This document shows positions 1 to 12,299 of a stretch of DNA of 64,000 nt, in pieces; within the stretch, counting starts at the first letter, position 1, and each line of letters opens with the position of its first letter. The stretch lies in contig OX638133.1 of the NCBI GenBank assembly GCA_951804985.1, positions 37,349,963 to 37,413,962 on the forward strand. The letters run 5' to 3'. The position numbers and the translations under genes are program-made. This DNA is from Dryomyza anilis (lineage: Eukaryota > Arthropoda > Insecta > Diptera > Dryomyzidae). The notes under the pieces are model-generated. The model had not been told where the DNA came from. It saw only the letters and a program-made list of their open reading frames with translations, and ran no database searches.

Positions 1-1637
1 ATGCATTATGTAGTCATTTTTATTTAAAGTATTAATTTTCTAAATAACAATTCAATAAATTTACGTATTTCTGTATAAGTATTTTATAAGAACTAGTAAA
101 TGAATTCAGTTGAAACAAGAGCAATTGTTTTTGGAACTACAAAAAACAATTACAATTACAATTATTTAAAAACATTTAATTTGTTTTTAATACAGAATCA
201 GTTTGGGTATAGTCTAAACTAAAGTTTAGAATTACTAAATATGTGGTAGGTATTTCTACTATTTTTGAAACATAGTTTTTGTTCGGGAAATCTTTACTTT
301 TTGACCATCGTATGCTTTGCTGCTAACCACCCCCACTATACTGACCAAGAACAAAAATATGATGCCATTGCATGTCGCTGCTATTTATGCGCCGCTGCCA
401 CCTCCGTCACCCGCACAATCGCCATTAGCAACAAAGCCCCTGACGAGCGTAACGTGTGGCAAAAAAAACTATTTTAATGGACTCTGCAGCTACGACAGAC
501 ATCGGGCAGGTCTGCTGATGAACCTATTTAACGGTTATGCCTTTATAGTTTTAGCAATAAGTTTTACATTTTTTTGCTGTAGGTATTCAGTTATTTTTTC
601 TTTGTGCATGTTTCTTGTTTTTTGTGTCCTGTGGTCGCATGTCCTTTTGCAGTGTGCAATTCGAAGGCTGTGTAGCCTCGTTATTGCTTGGTTGTCGCTA
701 GTTGTTGCATAACGTCAGGCAGGCGTTTATGATTGAAACTTTGCCACTTCCGGTGTGCAAAGGACATTAAGGAAGGAAATTTCCATAGAAATGTTGGCTG
801 AAATATAATATGCAGTAAATGCATTTCAAGGACGAAGGACCAGGCAACACCACACACTTTGATTGCGCTGCCAATTAGCGTAATGAGCAGCGCTTTCTCT
901 GCTAAAAAGTGTTAATACGCTTTCAGTGCCATCGCACTTTTTATAGCTTTTTCTTTGTACTGACTGCAACAGCTTTGCTTAATTTTGTGCTTTTTCGCAA
1001 CGTTGCTTGCTCTATTTTCGGTTATACTGCGTCCGTCTGTTTTAATTTTCAAGCAAATTTAAAGCGACAGCCATTAATTTGAATGGGGTGTCGCTGTAAT
1101 AGCCGCGAATTTTAACAATTTCCTTAGCGCAAGACATTTACGTCTCAAGGACATATGTTTGCAAGAACACATTCAAAATTTAAATTTACTAAGAGTTGGA
1201 AAATTTTAATATCTCTCAAATGAAATTTAATTTAAAGGACCACGAAAGTGAAATAAAAATTTTAAAATTCGTCAAATAATAAATTAAATAACAACCAACT
1301 GCCCTGTCATATCGTGAAATCAAATTCTCACAGACATTCCTAATTCTCCGTTCATGTATTAAAATTCCAAAGTTTTTATTCTCTTATTCAAAATCGACAA
1401 TGTTTTCGAAACTTTTAAAATAAATTTATCAGATATTCTGTTTATTTTTCATTTCTTTAACCTGGTCCATGCCCATTTTCAGTACCAGACAGCGTGTATA
1501 AGTAATCTAACTTCGGAATTTCATTTATCCAGCTCTTCTATTTTTACTGTATCCGTGATTACAATAGATAGAAAATAGACAATATAGACGGACATCACCA
1601 AATTAACTGAATAGGTCCCGCTGAACATAAATATACA
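1..1637. other. Noncoding, no gene seen
   Basis: Bases 300-1150 are less AT-rich than the surroundings and hold two short overlapping frames (265-477, 317-712) without domain, splice or codon support. They could be conserved intronic or intergenic sequence of a gene outside the window. The rest is AT-rich with no recognisable element. Confidence 0.5.
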
Positions 1638-2076
1638 CACCGAAAAAAATACTGTATTAAAAATAACTAAAAATGTCTTTAAAATAAATACATATGTATT
1701 TGATTTACGTCCAAAAGCATATGTATTTATTTTTACTAAACTGATGTAGTTGTTTTTATATAGAAAATTACTACATAATTTAACAGCTTTTCTATATAAA
1801 ATTTCAATGTATTTAAAAACCTACATTTTGTCTTTATTTATACGTCCAGAAATATGTAGAGAAATTACTACATATGCCTTTAATTTTACAATAATATGTA
1901 GTTATTTTACTTTGTTGTGATAATTTATTAAATAACATATTTATTTTTATTAATTCGGAAAATTATATGAATGAATATTAATATAATTTTTTTAATACCA
2001 AAAATAAGATACAAGAATTATAAATCTGTAAACTATTTAATTGTATATTACAAATACAACTAAAGATTGTTACCCA

Positions 2077-2131
<55 letters not shown>

Positions 2132-2301
2132 ATTATAATATTCTGCAATATGTAGAAAACGAATTTTTAACACATTATGTAGTAAAATTCAGACGAATTA
2201 ATACAAATGTATTAAAAAACGATCAAAATGTAGTAGAACTACCATTTTTCCAAAACGAAGATATAAATGTAGTATAATTTACAACAGTTATTTTTTCGGT
2301 G
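1638..2301. mobile_element. MITE with CACCGAAAAAA ends (664 bp)
   Basis: It begins CACCGAAAAAAATACTGT and ends ACAGTTATTTTTTCGGTG, an imperfect 18-bp terminal inverted repeat. The interior is AT-rich with many TGTAGTAAA/TACATATG words, contains a tetranucleotide microsatellite, and has no coding capacity. A related left end (CACCGGAAAATACTGT) occurs at 34826. Target duplication is unclear. Confidence 0.7.
2076..2133. repeat. (AAAT)n microsatellite
   Basis: About fourteen uninterrupted AAAT units inside the MITE at 1638-2301. Confidence 0.95.
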
Positions 2302-2307
2302 CATAAA

Positions 2308-2391
2308 TACCTTCCAAACCGAAGACGCCTCCTACTGGGTGTTACAAACGGATGATCAAATATACCCTTTCACTTTTAGTGTAGGATATAT
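2308..2391 (-). repeat. Fragment of the CCCTACAC / TGTCCGTCTGTC dispersed fly repeat
   Basis: On the minus strand it reads from CCTACACTAAAAGTGAAAGG through ACACCCAGTAGGAGGCGTC. The same words open the fuller copy at 39749. It is truncated soon after the first 80 bases. Confidence 0.65.
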
Positions 2392-2492
2392 AAATCGTAA
2401 CGACCCATTTCTTTTGATATCGAAACGAGATCAATGCGAGTAGATGGAGCTGTTCTCGTAACGATGTCGAACATTAAATTGGACCTACATGA

Positions 2493-2829
2493 TACCCAGA
2501 CTGCCATTCCAATTCGTTGCGAGGCTATTCTGAGATATCAAGGAATTCGATTGATATCGATTACGATTTCGTATATTTTACAATAATTCGTTCAAAGATG
2601 TACGCAGATATCGTAACGAGATAATGAAGTTTATTCGAAACGAGAAAATTTGCGATTCTTGATCGATATCACATCGAATATCGAGATTGATTTGAAAAAC
2701 ATTTCGATATCAATATGATAAATATTAAAAATTAGTAGTGGTAAAGCAACGAAATCGAACTTTTTTTATCGCAGTTAGTTCGAGAAAACTTCGATCATCG
2801 AAGAGTTCCGAGACATGGCAGTCTGGGTA
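2493..2829. mobile_element. MITE with TACCCAGACTGCCA ends (337 bp)
   Basis: It begins TACCCAGACTGCCAT and ends ATGGCAGTCTGGGTA, a perfect 15-bp inverted repeat. The interior is rich in TCGATATCG-like palindromic words and has no ORF. The same ends, with two base differences, bound the element at 61042-61503. Confidence 0.75.
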
Positions 2830-3125
2830 GATACAAATCATTGCATTCTATCGGAGTTTCTCGAGAGATGTTTTTCGAAATTTTGCGATGAGAAATTTTT
2901 CAAAATCGGATGAATATCGAAGAAAAACATATTTAAAGTTCGTGATTGCTTCGAAAAAGATTGCGATATCGATGTGATAAATTTTAATGTGATAAATCGT
3001 ATTTTGTCCTCAAATTTGAATGTACGAGAAATTTTCAAAATTAAAAACGAGAAAACTACGAGGTCGAACTTTGTTATCGAAGCTTCGAGGCATCGATGTA
3101 CTCCGTAACATGGCAGTCTGGGGAA
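2830..3125. repeat. Second, diverged copy of the MITE right half
   Basis: This segment repeats about 230 bases of the preceding element and ends again in ATGGCAGTCTGGGGA. It looks like a tandem duplication or a nested, degraded second insertion of the same family. Confidence 0.5.
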
Positions 3126-3204
3126 GTACAAAATAACGACAGCTAAATTAATGATGTTTGCGAATTCATCATAATTGCTGACTAAACTAAATTTGGTCGA
3201 TAAT

Positions 3205-4010
3205 GCAGCAAATTTTCGATCATAATACTACGAATCGTTTTAGTTTTTGTACTCTTGAAAATTTGAAAAATACATATTCAGTGCTTAATATAATAGAAAC
3301 CATAACTCGCATGACTTTGACTTCTATGACAATTTTTACTGTTTTGATGTGGTTAATATTTTCCCAAAGACATAATCTACATTTATTAATTTTTCATATA
3401 AATTTGGCCAATTAACTGCAGAGATTTTTTGAAAATCCATAATATTAAATTTTATTTAAATTAAAATGTACTACAGAAAAGATTCTTAGGTAAATACCTA
3501 CATTTGGTTTTCAGTCAAGAAATCCATATCTAATACCGTTTTCAAGAAGTTTTGCTATGAAAATTAAGGATTTACCAGATATTTAGGGGTCAATACCTCG
3601 AAATCCTGACGTGATAGAACATAATTTTATAGCATGATAATATTTTTCGCACCTTCAGGATAAAGCCAAATCCTTGGCACCGCTAAAGGATCATACGATT
3701 TTAAGCTACAAAAAACTTCAGAATTTTGCAGTTTCATAAAAAATAAAAAAATACTTTGCAGTGCTCAATATTAGAGAAACTATAACTCGTACGGCTTTGA
3801 CATATTCGGCTACTTTTTATGCTTTTTTATGCTGAATATTTTTTCCATTGAGAATATGATACATTTTTCACTCCTTAATATGAAATTAGTCGATTATGTA
3901 GATTGATCTTTTCAAAATCATTAATATTGATATTAAAAGGAGGAGATAGAAATATAATATGTACTACAGATATAAAGCATTTGGTTCATAGACAACAAAT
4001 CCATAACAAC
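3205..4010. repeat. Diverged direct duplication, period about 480 bp
   Basis: About 3205-3531 and 3690-4005 align with many differences; AGTGCTTAATATAATAGAAA near 3281 recurs as AGTGCTCAATATTAGAGAAA near 3759. No coding frame is preserved. It is probably part of an old transposon. Confidence 0.5.
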
Positions 4011-4119
4011 TATAGTTTTCTCAATAAATCAACGGTAATATTGAGGTCACTTTAGTTTGTTAGGTGAAATTTCTTCAGGTTACTCAAGGATTCTAAAAAA
4101 AATTGTCACATCTCCGTCA

Positions 4120-4252
4120 CTAAATTTAGTGTCGCACTGTGTAATCGATAAATTACGGACTGTAACGATTATCGGTTTCCGAATGCATATCGCATGAAAC
4201 CCCGTAAATTTAGTTTAGCCATGAATTTAGTCGAATTCGCACACATCCTAAA
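4120..4252. mobile_element. Degraded MITE end, GCACACACCC family
   Basis: The right end reads AATTTAGTCGAATTCGCACA followed by CATCC, the same as the termini of the complete element at 45295-45534 (ACTAAATT next to TGCGCACACACCC-type ends). The left end is not clear. Confidence 0.45.
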
Positions 4253-4753
4253 CACAAAAAAATATCGACTATTTTACGATATTTACATTTCCGATGAGGT
4301 ATTTTATAAATTGTCTTATTTATTATTTTGAGGATAATTTGAATAAATTTTAAAAATAATGTATTACATCATTTCCTTGTAATAGAAATTGTAATTGATA
4401 TATAAATATATCTACATGGATAGAAAATATTTGTTTGAATATGCTTGAATGTAATTAAAAAGTAATATGACATTACCATACATGTATTAGCAATGAAGTG
4501 TAATTAAATTATAATCGAAATTGAATTTATTTTTGTTCACGTGTAAACATTATTATATTGTCCAGCAGAATTTGTCAAATTTACCATAAATATGTTACAA
4601 TACCAACATAAAATTTTAATTGCATTTGAATAAAGTGTTTTTTGGCAATTTACTTCGTTAAAACTATGTTTCGAAACACAGAAAATGCTAATCAAATCTA
4701 AATACAACGTATGTTCGCCACGCTCGTCTTAATGCGATAATTTAACGACTGAC

Positions 4754-5060
4754 GAAGTTGGCAACGTTGTTCAGCATTTTCTATCTACGCCACCTTTTGC
4801 CATTGAACATATTGATGTTTAAAAACAAACAATAAAAAAATTGGATTTAAATAAGTGTATTCTTGCAACATTCTTCTTGTATACGAAGTTGGCACTCGTT
4901 GAGCAGAATTTTCTGCATACGTCTCTTTTGTCGTCGTTTGAAGTATGTATAGGGTCATTTTAAACATACTGATGTTTGAAAACAAACAAAAAATGAATTC
5001 TTGTATATAATGTTGACACTCGTTGATCGGCATTTTCTGCGTACGTGTCTTTTGTTGTTC
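4754..5060. repeat. About 2.5 tandem units of roughly 130 bp
   Basis: Each unit has GAAGTTGGCA(C/A)(T/C)CGTTG, then a CAGAATTTTCTGCATACGTC-like block, then TACTGATGTTTGAAAACAAA. The third unit is cut off after TTTTGTTGTTCGTTG. The following bases (5060-5240) have no identifiable gene. Monomeric arrays like this can be retrotransposon promoters, but nothing downstream proves that here. Confidence 0.55.
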
Positions 5061-7344
5061 GTTGAGAAAACGTGTTCGCGTCGGTAAAATTTTGTTATTT
5101 GTAAATTAAATAAATATATAAATTGTGTTACAAAAAGTACAAATAGTAACAGAGTATAAAGTGCAGTATATCATTTTTGAAACTAATGTGAAAAAACCAC
5201 AAATAAAAATCAGTGTTTCGATTTTCAAACAGAATTTGGCATGTTTTTTACAAAAGCCTCCGTGAATTCCTTGCCTACGCTATGTACTGTACTGAGATCA
5301 ACTGTAACTGTACCAAATATAAAGCGAGCCTGGATCGTGTGGTTTAGCGTCTGCTGGTTCAATTGTGCATTCATTGATGCTGTCACTTATACTTGCAGTT
5401 TTAATTCAATTATTTATTTATGCATTTAAAAATTTGTATATGAATTCAATTATTATAAATCCACACTGTGCATGTTTAAAGATTTTTTATAAAAATAAAT
5501 AAAAAAAAAACATTATTTTATTTTATTTTCAGGTTTTTTTTCCAAAAAATATTTAAATATGTTTCTATGCAAACATACTACTTTTTGTACTGAAACAACT
5601 GATATGTTTCACTGGAAACATATTTATATTCAGTTCGTTCAAAATCATGTTTTAATTAGAACATATTTATGTTTGGGTTTAAATATTTATTTTATTTGGA
5701 TGTAGTTATTATTATGTTTCCATTAGAACATACTCCATTTTAAGGGGTAACATTAAAATGTTTCCGCGGTATTATAATGTAAGTCAGAGCTCATTTCAAC
5801 ACTGTTCAAGTCTCAATACAACCCTGCTTACAAATGATTTATCAGTCAATTATATATTATGTTTACATAAAATTCCAAACATACATGTTAATGGCTGTAA
5901 AATTATGTTTGGGAGAGCCCTTTTTTTTTGCAAAGTGTACACAAGAAGGTGTTTAAACATGAAACTTATGTATTAAGGGTGATTAAGAAATTTCAGAAAT
6001 GCAGTTATTCTTAGCTTAACTTGCTCTAGCAAAAGTATGTTTTATTAGAAGTATTGAAAATGTTTTTATATTTTGTGATGCCATATATTCGAATCATTGC
6101 AATATATGCAATCGAATCATTGAAACTAAAAACTAAATTAAAAACTACAAAAATACTTAGATCCACTAGAAAAATATCAATTTAAAAAACAAAAAATCCA
6201 TTTAGAAAGTACTTTATATTTAAAAAAAACAGCCTTTAGCGCATATACGTTTCCTGTTGAGCCATTAACCTACAATTCTTGGCAAAAATAAACTAAAAGT
6301 CAAAATATATAAAAAGAAAAAACTAACAAAAAAAAATGTTATAATATGTACAAACACACACAAAATGGTATAAAAGAAACAAAAAATCAAGTCAAGAAAA
6401 ATGCAGTTAATTCTCGCCATTTTATATTTTATTTCTTTGCCCAACCGCAAATGTTTTTGCCGGTTTATTCACTATTTCGCCGTCCCAATAGTCTATACCA
6501 TTTTCCTCTAAAGATTTCGAACCTTCACTCCTCTATCGTAGATTTCCTACGTCGAATAACAGTGGCGGATTTATTAATATCGGGAAGGCGATAACTTTTG
6601 TATATAGCATTGTTACATTCATAAAATAACGTCTATATGTTGGTTGATAAGATACATTGCTAATATAAAAAAAAAGTATTTTCATTAAAAATTAGAAAAA
6701 AAAATTAATACTCCAATTTGCAGGCATTTCTTTGGAGCTTTATGTAAACAAAAGTATTAATGCATTGCAAAACATTATTATAATGACAGCCAAACATATT
6801 TTGTTTTCGTTCAAACATTTTTATTTTCAGAAAGAATTTAGATCGGGGCCTGTGTCTACACTTTCGCCTCTGTTCGTTGGTTCTTCTTCATATTAAATTC
6901 TGGTTCTTCTTCTTTTTAAAAACTTCTTCGTCTTGAAACCACAAGCGTTTTACAACTTGGACTACTCTGTGTGCTAATATAATAAAACACATTAAAATAA
7001 AATATAAAAACCATAAAAAAGCACTGAAAGCTTTTAACATAATTAAAGACAGCCGATGATGATAATGATGATGATCAACTTAAAAACAACAACAAAAACA
7101 AGAACAACCAGCGAAACAGCTGAAGATAAGAAAAACAGATTTTCTTTAAGAAAATGCAGTTGAGCGCACAAGAAAAGCATTTTAGCCAAATTATATTTGC
7201 ACAAAAAGATAGCAAAACGTTATTCAGCGTATACCATGGTGCTCCAACGTTTCCGGTTTCATTAATTATATGAATAGAATGCTTTTTATCATACATTATA
7301 ATGGATTAATGCATTTTGACAATTTGCTTCAATGTTTTATATTT
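5061..7344. other. AT-rich, no gene seen
   Basis: Bases 5500-5960 are dotted with AAACATA/TATGTTT words on both strands and may be a degraded inverted-repeat element. Short frames at 5241-5976 and 6265-6594 lack domains. No other structure was recognised. Confidence 0.5.
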
Positions 7345-7412
7345 TAATTGGTGAGAGAGTTCGGCCTAAGTTCTTCACAGGACTATAGCGCCAAACTATT
7401 ATCATATTAATA
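7345..7412 (+). mobile_element. SINE fragment, 3' end
   Basis: It carries GGTGAGAGAGTTCGGCC, AGGACTATAGCGCCAAACTA and an ATT-type tail, matching the last 70 bases of the full SINE at 13109-13425. Confidence 0.8.
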
Positions 7413-7971
7413 TAATAAATCTGTTGGTTCGTTTGTTTGTACGTTTGTTCCGCTTCTCCGTCTAAACGGCGCATGCGATGCGGTATGGTCTGGAAGGAAT
7501 GATAGACTATATATGGGCGGGATTGGACAAAGAGGCGTGGCACCTCCCATACAACGTAAACTTTTAAAACGATATAACTCGGCACTTTCACCAGCTACGA
7601 ACATGAAACAAAAAACTCAAATACAAAAAAAAAATTAAAAGCAAAAACAAAAAAGCACAAAACAAAAGCAAAAATATAAAAACAAAAGCAATAACATAAA
7701 ACTAAAAGCCAAACTAAAGGAAAAACCAAAAAAAAAGTAGAGAAAAGCAAAAACAAATGTTATTTCAACATTGTTTTTGGCGAATATTTTTTTTTTTTTA
7801 CATTTTTTTTTTCAAAAGTTTTTTAATATTATTATTTTTGACAATTTTTTTTTGTAAAATAGTCATTTCGACCATTGCCATTCTTTTTGTTTCCAAATAT
7901 TTTTTTTAACAATTTTTTTTTTGAATTTTTTTGAACATTGTTTTTTTGTCGAATAATTTTTTTTGTAAATT

Positions 7972-8390
7972 CACCACATTAAAGCTCACCACACTAAACT
8001 CATTACAATAAAACTCACCACACAAAAAAATTCATCACACTAAAATTCACCACACTAAAACTCACCACACTAAAATTCACCACACTAAAATTCACCACAC
8101 TAAAATTCACCACACCTAAAATTACCACACTAAAATTCACCACACTAAAACTTACCAAACTAAAATTCACCACACTAAAATTCACCATACTTATATTCAC
8201 CACACCTAAATTTACCACACTAAAATTCACCACACTAAAACTTACCAGACTAAAATTCACCACACTAAAATTCACCATACTTATATTCACCACACCTAAA
8301 GTTACCACACTAAAATTCACCATACTAAAACTCGCCACACCAATATTCACCACACCTAAATTCACCACACCGAATCTCACCACACTAAAA
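7972..8390. repeat. 15-bp minisatellite, ATTCACCACACTAAA
   Basis: About 27 units of a 15-bp monomer with small variations (CACC-ACACTAAA, CACCATACTTATA, CACCACACCTAAA). Because 15 is divisible by three, the minus strand (8383-8015) stays open for 122 codons as a VVNFS/VVNLG pentapeptide series. I treat this as a consequence of the repeat and not as a protein gene. Confidence 0.95.
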
Positions 8391-9270
8391 CTTCTACTGT
8401 GAAAAACTCTACGGAAAGAATTCTGAGGGAAAGCGTTCTACTGGGAAGAATTCTACAGCGAAATATTCTACAGGGAAGAAAAATGTAAGGGGAAGCGCAG
8501 TCTTACCACACTAAATTCACCACACTAAAACTCGCCACACCAATATTCACCACACTTAAATTTACCACACCTAAATTCACCACACCGAATCTCACCACAC
8601 TAAAACTTCTACTGTGAAAAACTCTACGAAAAGAATTCTGAGGGAAATCGTTCTACTGGGAAGAATTCTACAGCGAAATATTCTACAGGGAAGAAAAATT
8701 TACGGGGAAGCGCAGTCTTACCACACTAAATTCACCACACTAAAACTCGCCACACCAATATTCACCACACCTAAATTCACCACACCTAAATTCACCACAC
8801 CGAATCTCACCACACTAAAACTTCTACTGTGAAAAACTCTACGAAAAGAATTCTGAGGGAAAGCGTTCTACTGGAAAGAATTCTACAGCGAAATATTCTA
8901 CAGGGAAGAAAAATTTACGGGGAAGCGCAGTCTTACCACACTAAATTCACCACACTAAAACTCGCCACACCTAAATTAACCACACCGAATCACACCACAC
9001 TAAAACTTCTACTGTGAAAAACTCTACGGGAAAGAATTTCACGAGAATAATTCTAAGGGATAGCGTTCTACTGGGAAGAATTCTACGGCGTTACTAAACT
9101 AAATTCACCACACTAAAACTCGCCACACCACACCTAAATTCACCACACCGAATCTCACCACACTAAAACTTATACTGTGAAAAACTCTACGTGAAAGAAT
9201 TCTGCGGGAAAGCGTTCTACTGGGAAGAATTCTACGGCGAAATATTCTACGGGAAAGCGCAGTCTTAGAA
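8391..9270. repeat. Higher-order array of two 15-bp monomer types, unit about 215 bp
   Basis: The block CTTCTACTGTGAAAAACTCT..., with monomers of the form TTCTACxGGGAAxxx, alternates with a CACCACACTAAA block. The compound unit starts near 8391, 8605, 8819, 9005 and 9170, with the later units shortened. Even the block that looks different keeps the 15-bp period, so the whole 7972-9270 region is one minisatellite that later formed longer units. Confidence 0.9.
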
Positions 9271-9444
9271 AGAATTTTCTTTGAGAAAAGTTGTTTTGGC
9301 GGAGAATTATTATTTGGTTACCTACTACATTTATAAAACCAATATAAAAACGTCCACAGCGAAGCACGGATCCCTGACATAAATAATAAAAAGATTTTTT
9401 ATACTAATAAAATCGCTCCATATCCTTGCATTCACAAAATCTTT

Positions 9445-9472
9445 GCACGAGACGTGCACGGGTTCAGCTAGT
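9445..9472 (+). mobile_element. Helitron-type 3' terminus
   Basis: GCACG-AGA-CGTGC forms a perfect 5-bp stem at 9445-9457, followed by ten bases and then CTAG at 9468-9471 before a T. A short hairpin about ten bases upstream of CTRR, with insertion before T, is the established Helitron 3' signature. The 5' end was not found; the minisatellite upstream is the likely interior, as in Helentron/DINE-type elements. Confidence 0.65.
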
Positions 9473-9571
9473 TATTAATAAAATAGCTAGTTATTAATGA
9501 ATGAAAGGAAAGGTGTATTTTTATTTAAGTTTATGTAGTATACCTACGGGAACATTTTATTAACTGCCCTA

Positions 9572-10050
9572 CACGCAAAGAAAAAACTTGATTGTTGTAA
9601 CAAAGCAATTATTGGTCATAGCATGATTACTAAGTTCATTAATGATTGCAACCATTATTCCCAATTTTTTAAAATGATTCTGTCATTCATTCAATGATTT
9701 CTAGAATCATATAATGTTCAAATTCAATGATTTGAATAGCTAATGATTGTAGCAAAAATGTTATTTAAATATGAATGATTGCCAGAATAATAGTTTTGAT
9801 AATCAATTGCCAATCAAAACTGTCAATCATTCATATTTAAATAACAATTTTTCTACAATCATTAGCTATTGCAATCATTGAATTTACTCATTATATAATT
9901 CTCGAAATCATTAAATGATTGACAGAATCATATTAAAAAATTGGGAATGATAGTTGCAATCATTTATGATCTTAGCAATCATTCTATGACTACTCCAATA
10001 ATTGTTTTGTTGCAACAATCATGCCACAATCATGTTTTTTTCTCTGCTGG
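9572..10050. mobile_element. Hairpin MITE made of two ~230-bp inverted arms
   Basis: From AAAGAAAAAACTTGATTGTT to AATCATGTTTTTTTCTCTG the element is almost entirely self-complementary. Matching arm segments include TTGCAACCATTATTCCCAAT with ATTGGGAATGATAGTTGCAA, and AATGATTGTAGCAAAAATGT with its inverse. The turn is near 9805. There is no ORF. Confidence 0.85.
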
Positions 10051-10319
10051 TGGATGCTGTGTTGTTCAATTCGCATTTCAAACAGAAACAGATGATATGC
10101 GAAAAAGAAATCGAAAAGGTTCCGATTCCGGTTATTTGCTGTCTCGGACGACGAACGACACTAGCACTTGCTTTTGTGGAGTTACGTGTGTTTACTTTTT
10201 GTTAACTTCGAATGAAGAGAAATTGAATGAAGAAAAACGAAATACATGCAGAGTTCAGATCATAGTCCACCGTTCTGGAAAAATATTGTTTCTCATAACA
10301 CATAGTTGAGTTCAGTTGG

Positions 10320-10560
10320 AGTATAAACGGATAATTAACGGAGTATTCCGTATCAACGAAAACATTACGGAGTACTCCGTGTTTCAGCGGTACCGAAAAC
10401 GACTACATAAAACGGCAATCATACTAAGTTATTTAGAAATATGAAGCAAAACGGAATTCTAATGGAGCTGTCCGATTTGACGGTACGTTAATCGTATATG
10501 CTACGACGAATTCATGCTCAATTCTCCGTAAACATACCGTCAATGACGGTATTGTGATTC
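10320..10560. repeat. CGGAGTACTCCGT-rich palindromic repeat
   Basis: It contains ACGGAGTATTCCGT and ACGGAGTACTCCGT, plus GACGGTACGTTAATCG, and is more CpG-rich than its surroundings. It resembles 24235-24555 in word content, so both may belong to one family. Confidence 0.5.
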
Positions 10561-11699
10561 CATGTGTGTCATAGGCTCTGTATAAATGTTTTTTGGGTAT
10601 TTTTATACAACAAAAGTTTTTTTTTTGGGAACACTAAAATTTATTAAATGGCATTTAAACATGCCTTGCACTTCATAGATTTAGCTTCTATGTAAAATAA
10701 AATAATTTGTTTCTGTTTGTATTTAATTAATTTTAAAAAACCGTTTTAAAATCGGTATAAACATCGGTTTATTTCTGGTTTTCTTATAACGGTACCTAAA
10801 AAACTTATTGACATTTATTTATAGTTTTGTCGAGTTTTACTACGTCAACGTCAATATATAAATTAGGTCATCCACATCTTAAATCAAGTCTTAAAGTAAG
10901 AAATAAAGAATCAAATATATATCTTCAAAAACTTTTCCACTTATCATTAACTACTGCAACGATTTACAATTTCAGTTAGTTGCTGAGATATAAGCATGAA
11001 ATATTGTCAGCACCACTAAATAATTCAATATTTCTCACCAAAATTTCACTAGCAAAGTACGAAACTATTTTCAAATTAAAATGAACAATAAAATAAACCG
11101 CACTCGGAATTTATTGGCAAACATCTAAAAGCAACTCACTGCAAAAGTTTTTCTGTTATCAACGCAATGCCAAACAGCAGAGTAGCAACAACAACTTTTT
11201 AACTGGTTTCTGCAACAGCAACAGTAATATTAGCTGTTGCTACCAAAGACTTTAAAGTCTTTGACAACATCGTACAGGAAACGAAACTTGCTGTACATTG
11301 GGAATGTAGCAGCATCTTCAGGTTGTTGTTGGTGTTGTTGTTCCTGTCTATGTTGTTGCTGTTGCAACAAGGTTGCTTTATTTGTAATGAGCTGTACATT
11401 TAAATTAGGCAAATTTTTAAGCGGAAAATATTGGTAACGTGTGTGAAATATGTAGATTCCTGTCTGAAATGAAAATAATTTTTGTTGGTGAAAAAGTTTA
11501 TTTTGCCTCTAGTGTATTTTATGAAAGTACTCGAAGAATATAATATTTTTATACTCTCAATTGGTATATCGGTTCTTATAACCAACACAAAAAGTGTGTG
11601 TATATGATATTTCCACCACCATCATATACACACTAGATTTATAAAACAACCGAAAAAATTATCAGGATTCCATTATCGATATCATACATTTTTTAATAA
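10561..11699. other. Noncoding; short CAG/GTT runs and a 20-bp palindrome
   Basis: A perfect palindrome CAAAGACTTTAAAGTCTTTG lies at 11244-11263, followed by a GTT/GTTGCT run at 11318-11366. Frames at 11199-11437 derive from these runs. No gene was recognised. Confidence 0.6.
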
Positions 11700-12005
11700 C
11701 AGTTCCGAATTCGGTTCCAACGGTTTCGGTTCCGATTGCGGTTCTTTGCGGTCACTGACAGGGACTAGAACCCTGATGCTGGTTCCAAGTTTTTAAAATA
11801 CCAGTACTGATTCTGGTTCCAACCAAAAATAGGGTCCCGGTTCCATACAATTTTTTAATGACAGTTTCGGTTCCGATTCTGGTTCATTGCTGTCCTTGAC
11901 AGGGTCTAAAACCCTGGTTTTGGTTCCAAGATTTTAAAAATAGCGGTGCCGAATCCGGTTCTAATCACAAATATTATATGGGTTCCGATTCCGGAACTGA
12001 AACTA
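11700..12005 (+). repeat. Degenerate GGTTCCG-rich dispersed repeat
   Basis: Two imperfect units of about 150 bp carry GACAGGGACTAGAACCCTG and then GACAGGGTCTAAAACCCTGG, embedded in GGTTCCGATTCCGGTTC-like words. Inverse copies occur at 18985-19290 and a poorer one at 23600-23730. Confidence 0.7.
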
Positions 12006-12299
12006 TTTTTTTTTTTATTTTTTTATGGAATTGAAACCGTTTTATTATTTTTTTATGGAACAACAACTAGAATCGTTATTTTATTTTTTATGGAACTGGC
12101 ACCATTTTTTATAAAAACATAAATTATTAATGTCAAAAATCAATAAATTAATGAATTTGGAAACAAAAAAACAAATATTAATTAAATTACATTTGTGGGT
12201 ATTGGATGGAAATTTTATAAATGTTGGGCTATTCAAATTTTCTCATCTATCGCACTATTTGTAAAAACTATATCCCAATATTAATGTCTCAAAAACTAG

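Noticed and set aside
8015..8383. A 122-codon protein of VVNFS repeats
   Set aside because: It is the translation of a 15-bp minisatellite; there is no unique sequence, splice signal or domain.
8614..9017. Two plus-strand frames with nearly identical starts
   Set aside because: They are successive higher-order units of the same minisatellite.
7972..9270. A CRISPR array
   Set aside because: There are no constant-length unique spacers and no cas genes, and the genome is a fly's.
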